DNA from: Thraustochytrium sp. TN22
Taxonomy: Eukaryota > Sar > Bigyra > Thraustochytrida > Thraustochytriidae
Length of the DNA stretch: 64,000 bases
NCBI GenBank assembly: GCA_013306675.1
Contig: JABLUY010000110.1
Span: 1-64,000 of the forward strand
Direction of reading: 5' to 3'
The notes beneath the pieces were generated by a model. The model did no database searches, was not told where the DNA came from, and saw only the letters and a program-made list of their open reading frames with translations. This document shows, one piece after another, positions 1-8,382 of the stretch. Each line of letters begins with the position of its first letter. The stretch's first letter is position 1. The translations under genes were made by a program, and so were the position numbers.

Positions 1-1
1 G

Positions 2-361
2 GTGCGGATCTGGAACGCGGCGACGGGCGAGCTGGAGCATGTGCTGGAGGGTCACCCTGACTTTGTTCTGAGCGTCGCGGTGCAAGGGGATCGCATCGTG
101 TCCGGCTCTTATGACGGTTTGGTGCGGATCTGGAACGCGGCGACGGGCGAGGCGCTGGAATTTGGTGAACTCCAGAGCTTCTGTAGGACTACCCCGGTGC
201 CAGCGACAGTGGAAGGTGGCACGCATGTGAAACTTAGCGATGGTGTAGGCTTCACCTCTGACGCCGAGGTGTCCGCTTCCCTCCAGGTCGGTGACCTTGT
301 GGTGCTTGGGGACGGGAGCGGGATGGTTCATGTACTTCACGCGTTCGAGTTATTCAGTTGA
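2..361 (+). CDS. WD40-repeat protein, C-terminal end (5' end outside window)
   Basis: Partial reading frame that enters from the left edge and stops at 359-361. It carries the end of one WD40 blade and one complete blade: the phrase VRIWNAATGE occurs twice, exactly 40 residues (120 bp) apart, and is followed by the typical GH..V..V...GD.IVSGSYD pattern. WD40 blades build beta-propellers that act as protein-docking platforms, so no specific function can be given from this fragment. The first 31 bases of the two blades are nearly identical at DNA level, which suggests recent blade duplication or conversion. The tail after the last blade (about 70 residues) shows no domain I recognise. A canonical AATAAA lies just after the stop (364-369). 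Confidence 0.75.
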   Translation: MRIWNAATGELEHVLEGHPDFVLSVAVQGDRIVSGSYDGLVRIWNAATGEALEFGELQSFCRTTPVPATVEGGTHVKLSDGVGFTSDAEVSASLQVGDLVVLGDGSGMVHVLHAFELFS

Positions 362-363
362 TC

Positions 364-369
364 AATAAA
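364..369 (+). terminator. Candidate polyadenylation signal AATAAA
   Basis: Canonical hexamer three bases after the WD40 gene's stop codon. It is close to the stop, so it may work with a downstream GU-rich site or be coincidental. Confidence 0.35.
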
Positions 370-573
370 ATTACGGACCCGGGCCTATCATCACCAACCT
401 TGGACGTCATGCGAAGGGGCCTACGTGGCCGAGTTCTTGCAAAAGCCCCACCAGGCAAGGGTCCATCGTTGTTAGGCCTAGTTCGGACTTGGACCGGTCG
501 TGCTTCGGTGAGCTGCTGGTCGTCTGTGGCGCCTTGTTGAGCTCCCTGTGATGGGACAAACTGACGTGCGTGC

Positions 574-1419
574 GTGCGAACGTTTGTGGCGCAGGTGGTT
601 CGTGTTGCCATCGTGGCAGCAGCGCACGCTTTTCTTGATGCGGCGGCGCCAGGCCCGGTCGCGGACGATGGCTTCGCGTGCCATCTGGACGGGGACGGGC
701 ACGTCTTCTGCTGGGGCGCGAACGGCTCCTACACGCTTGGCGGCGGGTCGGAAGACACGACCACCGTCACGTCTGTCCCTGTGCAGGTGCTGAGCGGTGC
801 AAGCTCGCTGGTCGCGCGCACCTTGAATGTCGGTGCTGGTAACGGCTGTGCCGTGAAAGAGGACGACGGTCAGGTCTACTGCTGTGGGCAGGAAGGAGTA
901 CGGCGTGCTGGGCCTTCAAAATGACACCATCCTGCCGGCCGACCCGTAGGGCTACTACGTGGGCTACCGGGGAGACGAGGGCGATGACGCCGGCCTTGAG
1001 GTGGAGTACGTGACCACTGCGGAGCAGCCGGCGGTCGGCCTGCCTTCTGCACAGGCTGTGGAAGATGTCTGCGTGAGCGCGAGGCATACGTGCGCCGTGA
1101 TGGAGGACGACTCGGTCTACTGCTGGGGTACCTACCACCAGCGCAGGCGTTGCTGACACGGGAGACCTGGCCAACGACACCACCATGTAATACCTGGCTC
1201 GTCAGGTGGTGGGACTGCCGTCTGCCGTGTAGTCCGTCGACTGCTACAGCTTCCACGCATGCGCCACCGTGGAGAGCGACGGCAGTGCCATGTGCTGGGG
1301 CGACGCCGCGGTGGGCGTCACGTCCCTCGGCCGAGGCAACTACGAGGCCGTCACCGTCCTCGTCGCGGTGCCGAACGTGGCGGATGATGTGGTGCCGCCT
1401 GCAAGTGAGGATCGGATGA
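574..1419 (+). pseudogene. RCC1-like repeat gene, decayed
   Basis: Pieces of RCC1-type beta-propeller repeats occur in order but in different frames. They include CHLDGDGHVFCWGANGSY near 680-730, GCAVKEDDGQVYCCG near 846-890, HTCAVMEDDSVYCWG near 1087-1128 and CATVESDGSAMCWGD near 1260-1305. At least two frame changes separate them (near 890-905 and 1130-1150). In-frame stops interrupt the continuation at the TAG near 947 (after ..LPADP), the TAA near 1188 and the TAG near 1230. No short GT..AG introns would tidily remove all of these, so I read it as a pseudogene of a host RCC1-repeat protein rather than a multi-exon gene. The original function is unknown. Confidence 0.6.
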
Positions 1420-1591
1420 CAAACACATTATCATCGAAATAAATTATGAAGTCGTGCACGATAAACGATTTGACCGAAGAAGCAGACGGGCAAGAAGACG
1501 AAGCCAATCAACGATCTCGCGCTCCGCTCTCTTTCCCGCGCGCGCGCAGGGTCGGCGCTCGCGCGCGTGGGCGCGTGAGCGCGACAACGCG

Positions 1592-2090
1592 ATGCTGCTC
1601 AACCTCTTCATCGTCAACAAGGCGGGCGGCCTGGTCTTTCACAAGGTAGGTTCCGGCGAGACGCGGCAAACCGGCGAGCTCCAGGACGACATCATGACTG
1701 ACGAGGAGGGGGAGGAGGACTTGGGTGGCGGCACAGTCGTTCTCGAATGCGTCGCGACTAGGGGGCAACGACACGCTGCGGCTAGCGTCCACGTTCCACT
1801 CGCTATACGCGATCGCGGCGCAGATTTCGCCGGTGGCCAACTCGAGCGGGATCGAGGTGCTGCAGGCCGACACCTTCTGCTTGCACTGCTTCCAGACGGT
1901 GACGGGGATTAAATTCATTATCACTGCGGAGCCCGGCGCGCGCGACCTGGAGAATTTCTTGCGCAAGGTGTACGAGCTTTACGCAGACTATGTGCTCAAG
2001 AACCCATTCTATGAGCTGGACCAGGTCATCAAGTGCGACCTCTTTGACATGCATCTGGACGCTCTCGTGTCGCGAACTTCGGGCCGTTGA
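1592..2090 (+). CDS. TRAPPC4: TRAPP complex subunit 4 (Trs23/synbindin), two exons
   Basis: Core subunit of the TRAPP tethering complex, which acts as a Rab1/Ypt1 exchange factor in ER-Golgi and Golgi traffic. Exon 1 (1592-1645) encodes MLLNLFIVNKAGGLVFHK and exon 2 (1737-2090) continues in phase 0 with SFSNASRLGGNDTLRLAS. The intron begins GTAGGT and ends CAG. The 135-residue product matches the short plant-type Trs23 (about 141 residues) and lacks the PDZ-like insert of the human protein. Family hallmarks visible are the N-terminal VNKAGGL strand, FHSLYAIAAQISP, SSGIEVLQADTF, LHCFQTVTGIKF and LYADYVLKNPFYELD. The start is the only ATG that gives the conserved N-terminus. It converges with the ankyrin gene, whose stop lies 217 bp downstream. 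Confidence 0.92.
1646..1736 (+). other. Intron of TRAPPC4 (91 bp)
   Basis: GT..AG intron lying exactly between codons (phase 0). Removing it joins the conserved N-terminal strand to the rest of the longin-like fold. It has the same length as the intron at 21276-21366. Confidence 0.85.
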
Positions 2091-2306
2091 GGCATGTGCA
2101 GAGAGCACATGGTCAGCAAGGTCATGGTCAGCAAGGTCGGCGGCGCAAAGCGTCCGCCCTTCTACTACAAGAGAGAGAAGATCTGTGTTATGATGGTACT
2201 GAGAAAAAAGCAAAGTCAATGGACCTGGCTTGCGTGCGCGCTGTGCCGTCTGCTTCTCCCGCCGTGAGTGTGGGTTACGGACCGCCCGTGGCTTCCTTGA
2301 AGGACA

Positions 2307-5288
2307 CTAGGGCCCGTCTTCATCGACGAAGGGAAATTCGTAGTAGTCGTCGGTGCCCACCTCCGTCTCGACCGGGCCCGGCAACTCGTCCGGGGAGCGC
2401 GTCCGCGCCCGCGCCGGTGGCGCGAGCGACGTGACAGTTTTCACGGGAGGCGGCGGCAGATGCTGCTGCTGCTGCTGCTGCTGCACTGATTGTGCCGGTA
2501 CGGGTGCCTTGGCGCTGTCCGCAGCCGCCACGGCGGCGGCGGCTGTGGGCGGCAAAGATGCCTCGGCGCCTGGCGACCGAGCGCAGGCTGTCAGATAGAG
2601 TGCGAGCTCCTTGTGACCGGCCTGCATCGCGATCTGCGCGGGCGTGAGCCCCGAGGACCACTCCACGGCGTCCACGCCCGGGTCGCGGTGCGCGAGCGCC
2701 TCGCGGCGGCTGACGCCCTTGAAGCGCACCTTGTTCTCGCGAATGTTGGTCATGCCGCCAAAGAGGCCGGTCTCGCAGTCCGACAGGCCGTCGTCAAGAT
2801 CGTCCTCGACGTCCGCTGAGAGGATGGTCTCGTTATCGTTGTCCGTGTCGAAGTTCGCCGCCTCGGAGGTGCTGGCCCGCGCCGAGGGCGGCGACGAGGT
2901 GCCCTCCGCGGATTGTGGCGAGGCGCTGGCCGCAGAGGACTCGGGCCCCGCCGAGTTGGCGCCCCCCGAGGAGCCCTGCGAGCCGGACGACGCCGCGGTT
3001 TGCGGCTCGTCGCCGGCCGCGCCGCTGTTGCGCTGGCGCAGGCGCGTCACGAGGCGGCCGGCGCGCGCCTTGGCGCGGCGCAGGCGACGGAAGCGAGGGG
3101 CGGACCCGGCGCCGCTGGACGCACCGACGACAGCACCGGCGCTCGTGGTGGCTGCCCCTGGGTTCTGGATCCCGCTCGAGGAGGTGCGCAGGTCGGCGCC
3201 GTCCTCCGGGGACGTGAGGTCCGGAACCGTAAAGGCCTCGTGGCGCTGGCGCCAGAGGCGGCGGCTGTGCGACGCACCGTGGCCGGCGAACATCGCCAAG
3301 TCCTCCTCCATGGCTGCGATCGCAGCGGCGAGCGAGCTGTCGGCCTCAATCTGCGCGCGGACTGCGGCAGCGTCTAGCGCAGAGGCGTCCTCTGTGTCGG
3401 AGCCGGATCCGTGCGCCGGGGAGCGCCGGCTGCGGCGCGCGTCTTCGAGGCGCGCAAAGTCGGCCGGCCAGTCGACGAGCGCGCGCGCCACCTCGAGGTG
3501 GCCGTGGCGCGCTGCCACGTGCAGCGGCGTGGATCCCTCGCTGGTGCGCAGGGCCGGGAGCGCGCCGGCCTCGAGCAGCGCCTTGACGAGCGGCAGGTTG
3601 CCGCGCGTGCAGGCCTCGTGCAAAGGGCGCATGCCCTGCGCGTTGGGCATGTTGGGCCGCGCTCGACTGACGGCGACGCCCGGGAGGCCGTCCTCCGTGA
3701 GCTCGAGCAGCGCGCTGGCGACCTCGGTCTGGCCGGCACACGCCGCGAGCATTAGAGGCGAGTCGCCGTTCTTGTCCGTGACGGCGATGTCGGCGCCGAG
3801 CTGCGCCAGGCTGAGCACGAGCAGAAGCGGGTCGCAGGGCGGCGCCAGCGTGCAAGCGAGCGCCAGCGGCGTGCGGCCGTCGTGATCCTTGGCGTCCAGC
3901 AGCTGCGGCGAGGCGCTAGAGCTGGCGAGCGAGCGGTGGCGCTCAAAGTTGAAGGCGTCCGAGAAGGAGTCGAACATGCCCGAGTCGAAGAGCGAGGAGG
4001 TGAGCTCCTGCTTGCGCGCGTGCTCGAGAATGGTCTGCGCGGCCTGTGGACAGTTGCCCTCGACGGCCATGTGTAGCGCGCTGCGGCCGCCGGGACCCTG
4101 CAAGGAAGACGCCATCCAAGCGCTCCAGGCGCTGGAGGTCGTGGCGTCCAGCAGCGCCTGCAGCACGCGCGTCTGCCCCTGCCTGGCGGCAAGCTCGTAC
4201 GCGTTGAGGCGGCCAAAGTCGGCGTGCCGCCACGTGAGGGCCTGCGTCTGCGCCTTGCGCCGCAGGAGGCCCAGCAGCAGCTCGACGAGCTCCAGCTGGC
4301 CGGCCGCGACAGCGCCGTGCAGAAGCACGCCAGCCTCGTATTCGCGCAGCTTGGATGGCACGAAAACGAGATCCACGAGCAGGCAACCGACGACGCGCTG
4401 GCTGGCGTCCGTGAGACGAATCACAGTAGGGCGCGCCGCGGTAGTTTCGCCGGCCCTGGCCGAGGCGCCGCCCTGACGCGCGTCCGCAAGCCGCGCCGAC
4501 CCGGTCGCCAGGAGCGCGTCCGCGTCCAGCTTGGCGGCCGCGAGCGCCTCGGCGCGCTCCCACGCACGTCGACGGCTGTTGCGGCGCGGGCCGCGTGGGC
4601 CTCCCTGCTGCGCGGCCTGCTGCGTGGCGTGACGCGTTTTGGCCTTGGCGCCTGCGCCCTGGCGCCACACCTGGAAGTTGACGCCAAGGCGCCCGAAGTA
4701 GTCTGCAACCTTGAGCCCGACCTCGACCGCCGCGAAAGTGGCGTTCACCTCCTCCTCCGCAGGCGCCGCGGGCTCTTGCTGCTGCTGCTGCTGCTGCATG
4801 TGCGGATCGTGGTTCTCCCCATCTTGACGTTGCTGGCCAAGTCGCAAGGGCCCCTTGCGCAGCACGCGCGCGAAAACCTCCCCTGCCGCAGCACCAGCCG
4901 AGGTGCCACCCCTGGCGCGACCGTCCGCGGTAGCGGAAGCAGCAGCGGCCTCCGGCTGCGGCGGTACCGCGTAGCGCTGGCGTCGCGAGCAGCGCGCACA
5001 GGTGCGCGGGTCCGCACAAGCGGCGCCCGCCTCGCAGGCAGACGCAAGGCTGCCAAACCACCACCTTGCGCCAGTCTGACCCGCCGCCTCCGACTTGAGG
5101 TACAGGTGATCCTGCCTGCGCGGCACGTCCTCGTCCCTCAGCGCGCAGCCCTGCAGCGCGTCCGTGGTCTGCAGCTGGCTCTCGAAGCCCACGCAAACGT
5201 CCACGCAGCGCGCGCTGGGCTCCACGTCCAGCAGGTACCCGCCGCGCACTCGCACGTACAGCTTCCCAGTCACGTCGCCGCGCTGCAT
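2307..5288 (-). CDS. Large ankyrin-repeat protein
   Basis: A 993-residue single-exon protein. Residues 1-105 form an N-terminal region rich in Cys and aromatics that I cannot assign. Residues 165-171 and 936-942 are short polyglutamine runs. Ankyrin repeats are visible at about 318-345, 360-382, 400-424, 470-500, 507-532, 551-580 and 584-608, for example GSTPLHVAARHGHLEVARALV. A low-complexity Ser/acidic linker of about 260 residues follows, then one isolated ankyrin repeat near 878-900 (GLTPAQIAMQAGHKELALYL). The protein ends in an acidic, aromatic tail (YYEFPFVDED). Ankyrin repeats mediate protein binding, so it is probably a scaffold or adaptor, with no enzymatic domain seen. It is divergently transcribed from the gene at 5831 across a pentamer-rich promoter. 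Confidence 0.8.
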   Translation of the reverse strand: MQRGDVTGKLYVRVRGGYLLDVEPSARCVDVCVGFESQLQTTDALQGCALRDEDVPRRQDHLYLKSEAAGQTGARWWFGSLASACEAGAACADPRTCARCSRRQRYAVPPQPEAAAASATADGRARGGTSAGAAAGEVFARVLRKGPLRLGQQRQDGENHDPHMQQQQQQQEPAAPAEEEVNATFAAVEVGLKVADYFGRLGVNFQVWRQGAGAKAKTRHATQQAAQQGGPRGPRRNSRRRAWERAEALAAAKLDADALLATGSARLADARQGGASARAGETTAARPTVIRLTDASQRVVGCLLVDLVFVPSKLREYEAGVLLHGAVAAGQLELVELLLGLLRRKAQTQALTWRHADFGRLNAYELAARQGQTRVLQALLDATTSSAWSAWMASSLQGPGGRSALHMAVEGNCPQAAQTILEHARKQELTSSLFDSGMFDSFSDAFNFERHRSLASSSASPQLLDAKDHDGRTPLALACTLAPPCDPLLLVLSLAQLGADIAVTDKNGDSPLMLAACAGQTEVASALLELTEDGLPGVAVSRARPNMPNAQGMRPLHEACTRGNLPLVKALLEAGALPALRTSEGSTPLHVAARHGHLEVARALVDWPADFARLEDARRSRRSPAHGSGSDTEDASALDAAAVRAQIEADSSLAAAIAAMEEDLAMFAGHGASHSRRLWRQRHEAFTVPDLTSPEDGADLRTSSSGIQNPGAATTSAGAVVGASSGAGSAPRFRRLRRAKARAGRLVTRLRQRNSGAAGDEPQTAASSGSQGSSGGANSAGPESSAASASPQSAEGTSSPPSARASTSEAANFDTDNDNETILSADVEDDLDDGLSDCETGLFGGMTNIRENKVRFKGVSRREALAHRDPGVDAVEWSSGLTPAQIAMQAGHKELALYLTACARSPGAEASLPPTAAAAVAAADSAKAPVPAQSVQQQQQQQHLPPPPVKTVTSLAPPARARTRSPDELPGPVETEVGTDDYYEFPFVDEDGP

Positions 5289-5830
5289 CCTGCCGCCGCG
5301 CCGCGCCGCGCCGCGCCGCGCCGCGCCGCGCCGCGCCGCGCGCCGTCGCCGGTCCGGCCGACGGGCGGGCTCGCGCCCGGCTCGCCGCCGCCGCCGCCGC
5401 CGCCGCGGCGCCGCGCCGCCTCGGGCCCGCGGCGGCCGGCCGCCAGCCAGGCAGCCAGCCGCCGCGCCGCGCCGCGCCGCGCCGCGCGCCGCGCGCCTCC
5501 GCGGCCGGCGGGCGTAGCAGTTCTGCGCGAGCGAGAGCGCGGCGGAGTCGGCCGAGGCGGCGGTCGAAGGCGCCCGGCTTCAATTGAAGGGGATCGCGCG
5601 CCCCGGTGTGCGCGCGCACACCCAGGCCGCGCGCACCCCGGTTCGCCGCAGCGCGGAGCGGGGCCAGGAACCCGGAGCCGCGGCGCAGCAGGACCGCGGC
5701 AGCGCGCAGCAGCTGGAGCAGAAGAACCGGAGCAGGGACGCGCGCGGCGCGCAGAACCCGGCCCGACGCTCGCGAGCGCGGCCGAGCGCCGGCCGAGGCG
5801 GGCGGCGGGAGCGGCGCGAGGAGCGGGAGG
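5289..5830. promoter_or_regulatory. Bidirectional GC-rich promoter region with (GCCGC)n tract
   Basis: A 542-bp gap between two divergent start codons. It holds a nearly perfect GCCGC pentamer array at about 5290-5342, a GCC-type triplet run near 5385-5410 and a second pentamer patch near 5461-5492. No coding signal convinces me here: the open frames are stop-poor only because of extreme GC content. Confidence 0.5.
5290..5342. repeat. (GCCGC)n pentanucleotide microsatellite
   Basis: About eleven head-to-tail copies of GCCGC directly upstream of the ankyrin gene's start codon. Similar tracts precede several other genes in the window. Confidence 0.9.
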
Positions 5831-7426
5831 ATGGGGGATGAGGGCAAGGAGGAGGAGGGCGAGGGCGGCGGCGTGCAGCGCACGGTGGTGTGCCTGTGCG
5901 GCCCCAGGGCGCTGCGAAGCGAGGCGGCGGTGGTGCGCGTGCTGGAGAGCGAGTTTGCGCTGATGGTGAAGCAGCGCGCGGAGCGAGACCTGGAGTGGGA
6001 GGAGGCGCGTGAGATTGCGGAGCGCATCCTAGAGGACCGCGACGCGCTCGAGGATGTGGCGGACGAGACGCCACGCGCGTCGGCGCGAAGCAACGCTGGC
6101 AAGACGCCGCGCAGCGCCAGGAGCAAGGCGTCGGCGCGGAGCGGCGGTAGCGGCAGCGGCAGCGGCAGTGCGCGGTCGAAAGGGGAAGAAAAGGGCGCCG
6201 AGGAGGAGGACGAGGAGGAGGAGGAGGTCTCTGAGGAGGAGCTCCAGGAGCGTGCGCGCCGCGAGGAGGAGGCGCGACTGGCGGCGGAGGCCGCGCGACA
6301 GCAGGCGCGCGTGGACGCACTGGCGCGCGACTTGCGCGGGCACCGGGCCGGCGCGGAGCTCGTGGTGCTGAGCTTGCTGGGCAGCGACGCGGCGAACGCT
6401 TTGGTGCGTGCCTTCGAGGAGAACGAGGAGTTGGCGGCCCTGATGCGCGGAGATGAGGCGGAGGAAGGTGAGGCCAAGGAGCAGGAGCACGAGGCCAAGC
6501 AGACAGAGGCCGAGAGCAAGGTCGGGAATGACGATGCGGGGCTGCAGGAGGTGGTCTTTGCCGCGGCAGCGGCCTGCGTGGGCGCGATGCAGGAGGCCTT
6601 CTTCGCGCCGCTGCCGTTGGGGCCTGCGGAATTTGGCGCGGGCGCGGACGACCTGATGCGCAGCATGTCGTACTTGCGCAAGCTGCGCAGCAGCAAGTCC
6701 GGGCGACAGCGGCTGAAGGACCTGCTCGACTTCGTGTTCCCGGCCGACTTGCAGCACCCGCGGTCCACAGGCCGACTGCTGGTCTTTGGCGAGTTCGGTC
6801 CTCTTAATAGCGCGTGCCAGCTGGAGTCCGGGCTGCGCGGTGAGCACGTCGTGACCAAGCACGAGATCAACACGATGATCGGGCAGATCGACACGGCCGA
6901 CATGCTGAGCATCTACGTGCAGGACCAGCTGCTTTCGCCAGACGAGGTGGTGGATGTCATCAAGCAAGTGAACCCAGAGATCCGCAACGATCGGCAGCTT
7001 CTGCGCGAGGAGGTGGAGGCGCTCTTCGAGGAGGTCCCTCGCGATCCAAGCGACGGCACCATGAGCTTCCACGACATGCAGGCCACGGTCTTCGCGTTCC
7101 GAGAGGCGCGCGTGGAGCGCTGGAAGCAGATGGCCACCGGCAGCGTGCGCATCGCCGGCCGACTCACCAAGAAGCAGCGTGCGCAGCGCAAGCGGCACGA
7201 GCGCGCGTTGCACATCGCGAGCCGCCTTGCGCTGCAGCCCACGCCGCAGGTCGACGACATTGACGCCTTTTTGGCCACTTCGAAGCTCTTGCACCGCCAC
7301 TCCTTTGAAATCTGTAATCTCGAGGACAAGAATCAGCCCGCGCTCGTGCAAAATGTGCGCATCCTCCGCAAGGCTGACTCTCGGGCCGTCGCGCACGGCG
7401 CCGTACCCTGGGCCCACGCACTCTGA
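5831..7426 (+). CDS. Acidic coiled-coil protein with EF-hand-like C-terminal half
   Basis: A 531-residue product from the ATG at 5831; the frame is open further upstream but that part is low-complexity Arg/Ala typical of the GC-rich 5' region. Residues 1-80 are acidic, residues 85-125 are Ser/Gly/Lys-rich, and residues 125-190 form a charged coiled coil (EEEARLAAEAARQQARVDAL). The second half is better behaved. The stretch HEINTMIGQIDTADMLSIYV through FHDMQATVFAFREARVERWK resembles a pair of degenerate EF-hands, with helix-loop-helix spacing and few canonical calcium ligands. The conserved-looking tail contains LLHRHSFEICNLEDKNQPAL. I do not recognise the family. Similar architectures occur in axonemal and basal-body proteins, which is inference only. 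Confidence 0.7.
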   Translation: MGDEGKEEEGEGGGVQRTVVCLCGPRALRSEAAVVRVLESEFALMVKQRAERDLEWEEAREIAERILEDRDALEDVADETPRASARSNAGKTPRSARSKASARSGGSGSGSGSARSKGEEKGAEEEDEEEEEVSEEELQERARREEEARLAAEAARQQARVDALARDLRGHRAGAELVVLSLLGSDAANALVRAFEENEELAALMRGDEAEEGEAKEQEHEAKQTEAESKVGNDDAGLQEVVFAAAAACVGAMQEAFFAPLPLGPAEFGAGADDLMRSMSYLRKLRSSKSGRQRLKDLLDFVFPADLQHPRSTGRLLVFGEFGPLNSACQLESGLRGEHVVTKHEINTMIGQIDTADMLSIYVQDQLLSPDEVVDVIKQVNPEIRNDRQLLREEVEALFEEVPRDPSDGTMSFHDMQATVFAFREARVERWKQMATGSVRIAGRLTKKQRAQRKRHERALHIASRLALQPTPQVDDIDAFLATSKLLHRHSFEICNLEDKNQPALVQNVRILRKADSRAVAHGAVPWAHAL

Positions 7427-8382
7427 AAAGCCGTCAAACAATGGTAAAATGAAGTTCATCGTGACGCAAGGCTGCCGTCCCGTCACTTTGCCCACGCGCT
7501 CTGCCGCGACTCCGGATGCCATGCGCATCGCATCGCATCGAGTCGCATCGCAACGCATCACATCGCATCGCAACAATCGCATCGCATCGCCTTGCATCGC
7601 AGCGTTCGCATCACATCGCATCGTCCGGGCGGCTCGCTCGCACGCGCGCATACACGTGCCCCACGCTGCGCGCCATGCCGCGCCAGTCGCCGCACCGCCA
7701 CGCGCCGTTGAACTTGCGACCCCGGCTGCCGCTCGGCTCCTGCCCTGACTGTGATCTCTGAGATCATCATCCTCGGCAAGTTTAGGGCTGGCGGGCCCTT
7801 GCACGCGCGCTACGCCGCGCAAGCGGCCGCTCGCCAGCTGCGCGCGCTCGCGACGACGCCGGCAGCGAGCGCAGGGTCGGAGGACGTCCGGCGTGGAGCC
7901 GCTCTGCGTCCGCGCGACGAGCCTGGGCGAGCGGAGGCCGTGCGACCAGGCCAAGCGGCTCGTTGATTGGGCCCTTCGCCCGAAGGTGGGGTCCGCGGTT
8001 GGGGGCCGCACTAAAGGGCGCCTGGATACAGGACACTCTCGTGCTTGCGCAGGCGAGCGCCTCTGGCGGGCGCGAGACTCCGATTGCGCGCTCGGGCGCG
8101 GCGGCGGCGGCGGCAGCGGCGGCGGCGGCGACGAGCGTGCAGGGCAGCGTCGCGCCCCGGCAGATCCCGAACGGAAAGCTTGGCAGCCGCGCCAGCCAGC
8201 CAGCCAGCCTGCCAGCCTGCCTGCCAGGGGCGACGCGCTCGTGGACGTGGACGTGGAGAAGAAGCTGCAGGTGCAGCGCGCGAGCCGCAGGAGCGGAGGA
8301 CTCGCAGAAGACCAAGAGAAGGTCGTTCTCGACGTTGGACGATAGCTAAAGAGCCTAGTAGCTAGCCAGCTAGCTAGGTCGG
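7427..8382. other. Intergenic region with ATCGC-type satellite and CCAG/CCTG runs
   Basis: Contains the 3' end of the preceding gene and the promoter of the monooxygenase gene. It includes an imperfect pentamer satellite (7511-7625), a GGC triplet run (8098-8130), CCAG/CCTG tetramers (8188-8228) and CTAG-rich repeats just before the start at 8383. No convincing coding potential was seen on either strand. Confidence 0.55.
7511..7625. repeat. Imperfect (ATCGC)n satellite
   Basis: About 115 bp dominated by GCATC/ATCGC units with interspersed ACATC and AACGC variants. Its composition is clearly different from the surrounding GC-rich DNA. Confidence 0.85.

Noticed and set aside
3943-6912. 989-residue minus-strand frame across the ankyrin/EF-hand promoter
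   Set aside because: Shifted frame of the ankyrin gene joined to antisense of the neighbour; Ser/Arg/Ala low complexity.
7558-7779. Short frames translating the ATCGC satellite
   Set aside because: Repeat translation only (Cys/Asp or Arg/Ile/Ala patterns).
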